Assembly (NCBI GenBank): GCA_018380115.1
Contig: JAGZUF010000012.1
Coordinates: 13,690 to 77,689 of the forward strand
Direction of reading: 5' to 3'
Origin: Oscillospiraceae bacterium
GTDB taxonomy: Bacteria; Bacillota; Clostridia; Oscillospirales; Ruminococcaceae
Length of the DNA stretch: 64,000 bases
In this document: positions 59,442-64,000 of the stretch, piece after piece
Position numbering within the stretch: position 1 is the stretch's first letter
Layout: the number at the start of each line of letters is the position of its first letter
Notes under the pieces: model-generated
Database searches by the model: none
What the model was told of the DNA's origin: nothing
Seen by the model: only the letters and a program-made list of their open reading frames with translations
Translations under genes and position numbers: made by a program

Positions 59442-60020
59442 TCACTCCTCAGAAAGGTTCATCTTCTTCAAATTGCGGTTTGCCATCACTTTCAGCACAG
59501 GGATGCCCAGCACAACGCTCATCACGCCGTCCTTCAGGCCGGCAATCAGCCCCTGCAGCATGCCGATGGCAAGCTCGCCCTCATACCACATCATGGTAAA
59601 GATGGGCGCAATAGCGCAATAGGCAAACAGCGGGCCCACAATGGCAAGAATACCGAAAATAATCATCTGTTTTTTGGTGAAAATGCCCTCGCTGATTTTT
59701 GCTCCGTATACAGGCAGCAGGCCGATAATAAAGCCATAGACCAGGTCTGCAAGCGTCCAGTCGAACCAGAAACCCCAGCCGCCTATCATATCTGCCAGAA
59801 AGTTTCCTATCATCATCGAGATGCCACACGCAAGCGGGCCAAACATGCCGCCTACAATCACCACCACAAGCGGCGCCAGGCTGAGCTGGACCTGAGTGAA
59901 AATGGGCACCTGGATAAACACGATATTCACCGCAAATAAAATGGCGCCCAGTGCCACGCCCACCACTGTCTTTGTGTTCCATTCGCCTACAAGCAGCTTT
60001 CCAATGCTTTTCTTTTCCAT
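59442..60020 (-). CDS. ECF transporter substrate-binding (S) component, UPF0397/HtsT-like
   Basis: A 192-residue membrane protein with about six helices, the size and topology of S components. TKTVVGVALGAILFAVNIVF near residue 16 resembles the Ala-rich first helix that contacts EcfT, and APLVVVIVGGMFGPLACGIS near 49 resembles UPF0397-type S proteins. A group-dedicated S component next to its own A and T genes indicates a type I ECF importer. The ligand cannot be deduced; the SAM hydrolase downstream suggests a nucleoside, methionine-related compound or vitamin. ATG at 60020 after GAAGGAG. Confidence 0.83.
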   Translation of the reverse strand: MEKKSIGKLLVGEWNTKTVVGVALGAILFAVNIVFIQVPIFTQVQLSLAPLVVVIVGGMFGPLACGISMMIGNFLADMIGGWGFWFDWTLADLVYGFIIGLLPVYGAKISEGIFTKKQMIIFGILAIVGPLFAYCAIAPIFTMMWYEGELAIGMLQGLIAGLKDGVMSVVLGIPVLKVMANRNLKKMNLSEE

Positions 60021-60070
60021 AATCCGATGGCTCCTTCCTCATTCTCCCCTATTGCATACAAATAAAAACG

Positions 60071-60105
60071 GCCATGTTCAACTTGTTGAACAAGTTGAAC
60101 ATGGC
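60071..60105. promoter_or_regulatory. 35-bp palindromic operator of the ECF operon
   Basis: A perfect inverted repeat with 17-nt arms and a single central G, from GCCATGTTCAACTTGTT to its complement. It contains three heptamers at 9-bp steps: GTTCAAC (60076), GTTGAAC (60085) and GTTGAAC (60094). It covers about +1 to +32 of the predicted minus transcript, so a bound repressor would block initiation. The GntR protein of the same operon is the likely ligand. No T tract follows, so it is not a terminator. Confidence 0.7.
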
Positions 60106-60108
60106 TTT

Positions 60109-60137
60109 ATTATAACAACCGAAACGTTCTGCCGCAA
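60109..60137 (-). promoter_or_regulatory. Promoter of the ECF operon
   Basis: TTGCGG (60132-60137), 17-nt spacer and perfect TATAAT (60109-60114) on the minus strand, directly upstream of the palindrome. Confidence 0.65.
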
Positions 60138-60267
60138 GAGAAGGCGTGTATAAAAATTTTGTCAAATCTTGTTGAATTGCACAAAGGCATCCAGTTCCGC
60201 CTGAACTGTGCGCCGCCTGCATTGGCACCTTTCGCCGCGGCACGGCCTTTTATCATAGCATACAGCG

Positions 60268-60296
60268 TTGAGCGGCATATAAAAAACTGATATAAT
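60268..60296 (+). promoter_or_regulatory. Promoter of the flavodoxin/ferredoxin gene
   Basis: TTGAGC (60268-60273), 17-nt spacer and TATAAT (60291-60296) preceded by TGA, an extended -10. The leader is about 50 nt. Confidence 0.65.
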
Positions 60297-60354
60297 TATT
60301 TGCAGGCCCTTCATTCCATCTGTGGCCGCAAACTGAAAGGTGGCGCACATTATC

Positions 60355-61116
60355 ATGGCATTTTATCTTATCTCCTTCAGCCCCACGGGCGGCACGCACA
60401 GGGCAGCCGGACTCTTCGCACAAAGTTTTTCAAAAGAGTGCATCCCTGTCGATTTGACGGACAGGACGCTTACCTTCTCCGGCATACCCTTTTCAAAGCA
60501 GGATATCTGCCTCGCAGCGGTGCCCGCCTACGGCGGCCGCGTGCCGTGCCCGGCCGCTGCACGGCTGGCACAGATGCACGGCGGCGGGGCGCGCGCCATT
60601 CTGATGGCCGTATACGGCAGCCGCGCCTACGAGGACACGCTTGCCGAGTTATATGACATCCTCACCGCCGCGGGCTTTCGCTGTACAGCCGGCGTAGCGG
60701 CTGTGGCGCGGCACTCTATTTTTCCGCAGTTTGCCGCCGGGCGGCCCGATGCAGCGGATGCCGCCCAGCTCGCCGCCTTTGCCCGGCAGGTGCGCGCCGT
60801 GCTGGACGGCGGCACGGCACCCCGGCCTGTTCTGCCGGGCAGCAGGCCTTACCGGCCTTTGAGGGTAATGGACCTGAAGCCGCGCGCGGGCACAGGCTGC
60901 ACCTCTTGCGGCCTGTGCGCCCAGCAGTGTCCGGTGGGGGCTATCCCCCTGCACGCGCCCGCGCAGACGGACACAGCCCTTTGCATCGGCTGCATGCGGT
61001 GTGCCGCCGTCTGCCCCGTCCATGCGCGCCGTGTGGACGGGGCAGCCCTGGCAGCGGCACGCCAAAGGCTGCAAAAGGCCTGCGAAAACCGCAAACAGAA
61101 CGAATTGTTCCTGTAA
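60355..61116 (+). CDS. EFR1-type flavodoxin-ferredoxin protein
   Basis: A 253-residue protein. The N-terminal half (residues 1-150) is flavodoxin-like with the FMN phosphate loop FSPTGGTHRAAG at residues 8-19. The C-terminal part has two 4Fe-4S motifs, CTSCGLCAQQCPVGAI near 182 and CIGCMRCAAVCPVHA near 208. This is the EFR1 architecture of small anaerobe electron carriers. Its redox partner is unknown. ATG at 60355 has AAAGGTGG 12 nt upstream; a GTG at 60340 lacks spacing. Monocistronic between its promoter and a strong terminator. Confidence 0.87.
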   Translation: MAFYLISFSPTGGTHRAAGLFAQSFSKECIPVDLTDRTLTFSGIPFSKQDICLAAVPAYGGRVPCPAAARLAQMHGGGARAILMAVYGSRAYEDTLAELYDILTAAGFRCTAGVAAVARHSIFPQFAAGRPDAADAAQLAAFARQVRAVLDGGTAPRPVLPGSRPYRPLRVMDLKPRAGTGCTSCGLCAQQCPVGAIPLHAPAQTDTALCIGCMRCAAVCPVHARRVDGAALAAARQRLQKACENRKQNELFL

Positions 61117-61144
61117 GACAGAGCGTGGGCTTCATAACCTTGTC

Positions 61145-61208
61145 AAAAACGGAAAGCCCCCTGCGGTCAGGACGGTTTCAGCCTGGCCGCAGGGGGCTTT
61201 CCGTTTTT
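61145..61208. terminator. Bidirectional terminator between convergent genes
   Basis: A perfect 22-bp stem (AAAAACGGAAAGCCCCCTGC... at 61145-61166, complement at 61187-61208). The arms end in A5 and T5, so both the plus-strand flavodoxin gene and the minus-strand GT-C-like gene can terminate here. Confidence 0.85.
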
Positions 61209-61210
61209 GC

Positions 61211-62842
61211 TCACGGCTGCACTTCATGCACCTTGTAAAGGCTGCACGCAGTGTAGTCCTTCTGTTTTTCCATCTCCACTTCCATACCGTAATGCTCGCG
61301 CAGGAATGCCTGCTTGGTGCTGACGTACACGGAATCCACCAGATAGACATTGCTGCCCGTGATGCCGCGGTACGGGTCCTCTACTCCATAGGCTGCCAGT
61401 GCTTCCACACGGTGCGGCGCGCCGGAGAGCCAGCCGCCCAGCTCCACTATATTCGAGAAAAAGCCTGCCGGACGCGGATGGAACACATCGTTGCCTGCAA
61501 GGGAATCCAGCGTTTCCACATCCATCAGGTATAAATGCTCCTTGTCCGCGCTCATCTCATGGTACTCGGGACGGTCGGGACGGTCTATGCGGTACTGCTG
61601 CATATCTGTGCGCAGCTGCATGAAATACGGCAGGCATACCACGCACACAGCCGCCGCGGCAAAACACAGCGCGCGGCGGCCCGGCACCGCACCGGCGCGC
61701 ACCGTCATGCACATCACGCCGAACACCACAGCCGCCAGTATCATGGAAAACTCTACATGCCGCACGAACCGTCCCTGATACAGCAGATAGAACACCTCGG
61801 CGCCAAACACGGCCATGGTGCCCAGAAATGCCGGCCTGCCCTTTTTCCCGGCAAAAAACAGCCAGGCCAGCAGCACCCCGCCGAAGGCCAAACGGTACGG
61901 CCTGCCTGCCAAAAGGCCCGCCAGCGTATATACAGTGCTTTTGGCCGTTTGCACAAGGCCGGCCTGCGGCGCATTTTCGCTCAGCGCATTTAGCGCCTGC
62001 GGCGTAAACACCTCCGGCGCGTAAAAGCTCCAGCTCTTCAACATATCGAAATCGTTTGCCGAGTAGCCCAGCGCCTCAATCTGTGTTTTATCTGTGTAGG
62101 AATAGATTTTGAAATCGGAAAATTCCGTGCGCGCGGCATTGTATTCGGCAAAGCTGCGCCAGCCTCCGGTGGAATAGGCGGCCATATCCGCAGCCTTGGC
62201 CGCCCCCACCAGTGCGAACAAGGCCACGGCAGACGCCGCGGCGCGCAGGCGCGCCTTTTTATCCAGGCAGAGAAAGCGCCACAGCAAAAGCGCCGCGGCA
62301 AGGCCGCCCACTGCAAAAAAATTCTGAAAGCGCACCATGCTGCCCAGCACAGCCCAGCCGAGGCCGGCCGCAGTGCGAAGGCTCCAACTGCCAAGCTCCG
62401 CCGCCAGCAGCGCCAGGCCCGCCGTCAGGTACAGGGCACTGTTTTTCGTGTACTGGAAGCTATTGAACATGTCCACCCCAAAGGCCAGCAGCACCCCGCC
62501 GTACAAAAGCAGGCCGCGCTTTGTGCCAAGGCGCTCCATACACAGCGCACCCAGCAGGCCGAAAGCCACCACATTGGCCGCCACCTGCAAAAAATAGTAC
62601 CAGTTCACATTTGCGGCCAGCGCATAAAACGGCTTCAAAAGCCAGCCCAGCAGCACGTTCACATACACAAGATGATGCGTGTCTTCGCCATAGGCACCCA
62701 TGGCAATATTGGCCAGCTGGGCATCGTCGTTCAGCTCATACCGCAGGCCGAACACTGCCCATGTGGCAAAAAAGCAAGCCAGTGCCAGCGCCATGGCCAG
62801 CGCAGTGCGCCGCCAGTCCTTCTTTCCCTTTACAAAACCCAT
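61211..62842 (-). CDS. Polytopic membrane protein, GT-C-like
   Basis: A 543-residue protein with about eleven helices and an extracellular C-terminal domain of roughly 120 residues (RTDMQQYRIDRPDRPEYHEM onward). Early loop sequence LRYELNDDAQLANIAMGAYG with an acidic pair after helix 1, followed by HHLVYVNVLLGWLLKPFYAL, resembles GT-C glycosyltransferases that use lipid-linked sugars. The family could not be named. ATG at 62842; a GTG at 62848 is possible with AAGGAG close upstream. It lies 32 nt after the flippase, in a surface-glycan operon running in from the right. Confidence 0.7.
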   Translation of the reverse strand: MGFVKGKKDWRRTALAMALALACFFATWAVFGLRYELNDDAQLANIAMGAYGEDTHHLVYVNVLLGWLLKPFYALAANVNWYYFLQVAANVVAFGLLGALCMERLGTKRGLLLYGGVLLAFGVDMFNSFQYTKNSALYLTAGLALLAAELGSWSLRTAAGLGWAVLGSMVRFQNFFAVGGLAAALLLWRFLCLDKKARLRAAASAVALFALVGAAKAADMAAYSTGGWRSFAEYNAARTEFSDFKIYSYTDKTQIEALGYSANDFDMLKSWSFYAPEVFTPQALNALSENAPQAGLVQTAKSTVYTLAGLLAGRPYRLAFGGVLLAWLFFAGKKGRPAFLGTMAVFGAEVFYLLYQGRFVRHVEFSMILAAVVFGVMCMTVRAGAVPGRRALCFAAAAVCVVCLPYFMQLRTDMQQYRIDRPDRPEYHEMSADKEHLYLMDVETLDSLAGNDVFHPRPAGFFSNIVELGGWLSGAPHRVEALAAYGVEDPYRGITGSNVYLVDSVYVSTKQAFLREHYGMEVEMEKQKDYTACSLYKVHEVQP

Positions 62843-62874
62843 GTGCACGATTCTCCTTTTATTCGGGCCGCAGC

Positions 62875-64000
62875 CTAACTGGGCAGGCCGTCGAACGGGT
62901 CCTCCGGCCTGGGCAGGCCCTCCCTGCTGAAATGCCTTCGGGCCAGCACCAGCGCCGCCCCGGCCAAAAACACAAGCTGCACCGCAAGCGCGGCAATGGC
63001 CGCATAGGTGGTGCCCTGAAGCGCCCAGCGCTGAATAAACGGCGCCGACACGGCCCAGGCCGCTACGATGCCGCACACATTTGCCGCAATCAGCGCCTTC
63101 ATACAGCGCATCACCGTCAGTACCATGCTGTAGAACAGCACCAGCGCGGTGAGCACCGCGCTCACTACCATAGGGGCCAGCAGATGCTGGTAAGCGCTCA
63201 TGCCGCTGCCCACAAAGGTGTCAAGGCCCCATTCGCCCAGAAAGTGCGCCACCAAAAGCCCTGCGGGCAGAAGTGCCAGCACCACGGCCTGTACGCCCAG
63301 CACAGCCTTCCAGAAGCCCTTTTTGTCCTTTGCCGCATAGCTGTCTGTAAACACATTAATGAACGGGATAAACAGATAGGTCGCGCCCGTCTGCAAAAGC
63401 AGCACAGGCTGTGTCACCGGCCCGTAAATGCCAATGGCCCCGTTGCCCATCTGCTGCTGCAACACGATTTTCGGCAGGCTGGCCGCCGTGGTGGAAAGCG
63501 CCGTGTACACCGCCAGCGGCGCGCATTCAAAAAGCAGGGCCCGCACAGCGCTTTTTTCCACCGGCTGCGGGCGGTAAAGCCCGCGCGACACGCGCATCGT
63601 GTAAGTGCAAAACAGTGCAATGTTCACTCCCAGCATCAGCGCCAGCGTCAAAAGCAGGCTGTGCGTGGCCGCCAGCACGCCCACGAATACCGCCAGCGTC
63701 ACGAGGCCGCGCAGCGCATAGGTCTTTCCCACAAGGTCCAGCCGGCCCGCCTTCTGGCTGATGGCGTTGTACACGTCTGTGACCGATTCTACCATGCGGT
63801 ATGCATGGTAAAGAAGGATACAGGCGCACTGCAGCGCGCTGTATGCGTTTTCCGCGCGGAGGGCACCCGCCAGCGTGAACACGATACAAACGGCGCTGGC
63901 CAGCGCCACCGTATAGGCACGGCTGCGGATATAGCAGCTTTGCGCATATTTTTCATGTGCATCCGACACCTGGAAATTGTACATGCCGTAAGAGGCGATG
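62875..64000 (-). CDS. Oligosaccharide flippase family protein (5' end beyond right edge)
   Basis: A partial protein of at least 375 residues; the open frame continues past position 64000 (IASYG before MYNFQVSDAHEKYAQSCYI). About ten hydrophobic helices remain. The GMYNFQVSD loop and the pattern RLDLVGKTYALRGLVTLAVF are typical of Wzx/PST polysaccharide transporters. The C-terminus (LPRPEDPFDGLPS) is intact. It probably flips undecaprenyl-linked oligosaccharides across the membrane. Confidence 0.78.
   Translation of the reverse strand, partial: IASYGMYNFQVSDAHEKYAQSCYIRSRAYTVALASAVCIVFTLAGALRAENAYSALQCACILLYHAYRMVESVTDVYNAISQKAGRLDLVGKTYALRGLVTLAVFVGVLAATHSLLLTLALMLGVNIALFCTYTMRVSRGLYRPQPVEKSAVRALLFECAPLAVYTALSTTAASLPKIVLQQQMGNGAIGIYGPVTQPVLLLQTGATYLFIPFINVFTDSYAAKDKKGFWKAVLGVQAVVLALLPAGLLVAHFLGEWGLDTFVGSGMSAYQHLLAPMVVSAVLTALVLFYSMVLTVMRCMKALIAANVCGIVAAWAVSAPFIQRWALQGTTYAAIAALAVQLVFLAGAALVLARRHFSREGLPRPEDPFDGLPS

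Overview
The window looks like chromosome from an anaerobic, moderately GC-rich Gram-positive gut-type bacterium of the Clostridia, most likely Oscillospirales (Faecalibacterium/Gemmiger/Subdoligranulum-like). This placement is an inference. It rests on strong AGGAGG-type ribosome binding sites, lipoprotein signal peptides ending in LAGC/MAGC, a desulfoferrodoxin, type III glutamine synthetase, an LTA-synthase-type sulfatase, an ECF transporter and dense rho-independent terminators. No phage, insertion sequence, CRISPR array, tRNA or rRNA was found.

Layout: (1) 1-6432, an AT-richer exopolysaccharide operon on the minus strand (phosphoglycosyl transferase, two GT4 glycosyltransferases, Wzz-like and Wzy-like membrane proteins, pyruvyl transferase) that runs off the left edge. 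(2) 6544-20775, a long minus-strand catabolic operon with a LacI regulator, mutarotase-like protein, Gfo/Idh/MocA oxidoreductase, SIS protein, NitT/TauT-type ABC transporter, NagB-like and NagA enzymes, class II aldolase, phosphofructokinase, triosephosphate isomerase-like protein and LarA-like racemase. Together these could take a phosphorylated amino sugar to triose phosphates. (3) 21356-38220, a divergent locus. The minus arm has BtpA/SgcQ-like protein, FGGY kinase, DeoR regulator, MFS carrier, M20 peptidase and a complete Opp transporter. The plus arm has four tandem FrlC-like isomerase/epimerase paralogues and an M24 peptidase. (4) 38593-45441, an EpsG-like gene, then housekeeping genes (murD, a GNAT, a methionine gamma-lyase-family gene, cysS) and desulfoferrodoxin. 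(5) 45549-45783, two tandem 116-bp structured repeats with promoter-like boxes. (6) 46006-49267, a two-component system and a triple-PepSY lipoprotein that share an 11-bp direct-repeat promoter element. (7) 49686-54184, an LTA-synthase-like gene divergent from type III glutamine synthetase. (8) 54316-60137, a six-gene operon with ECF S, fused A-A' and T components, a SAM hydrolase/DUF62 protein, a GNAT and a GntR regulator, with a 35-bp palindrome on the promoter. (9) 60268-64000, an EFR1-type flavodoxin/ferredoxin gene, then a GT-C-like membrane protein and a flippase cut by the right edge.

The most novel-looking material is the FrlC-array/Opp/peptidase locus (including a fourth paralogue that lost metal ligands), the kinase-less amino-sugar operon with residue changes in NagB and PFK, the ECF-SAM hydrolase operon with its palindrome, and the 116-bp repeats. 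Start sites were chosen from ribosome binding sites and gene overlaps. All functional assignments come from motif recognition without database searches.
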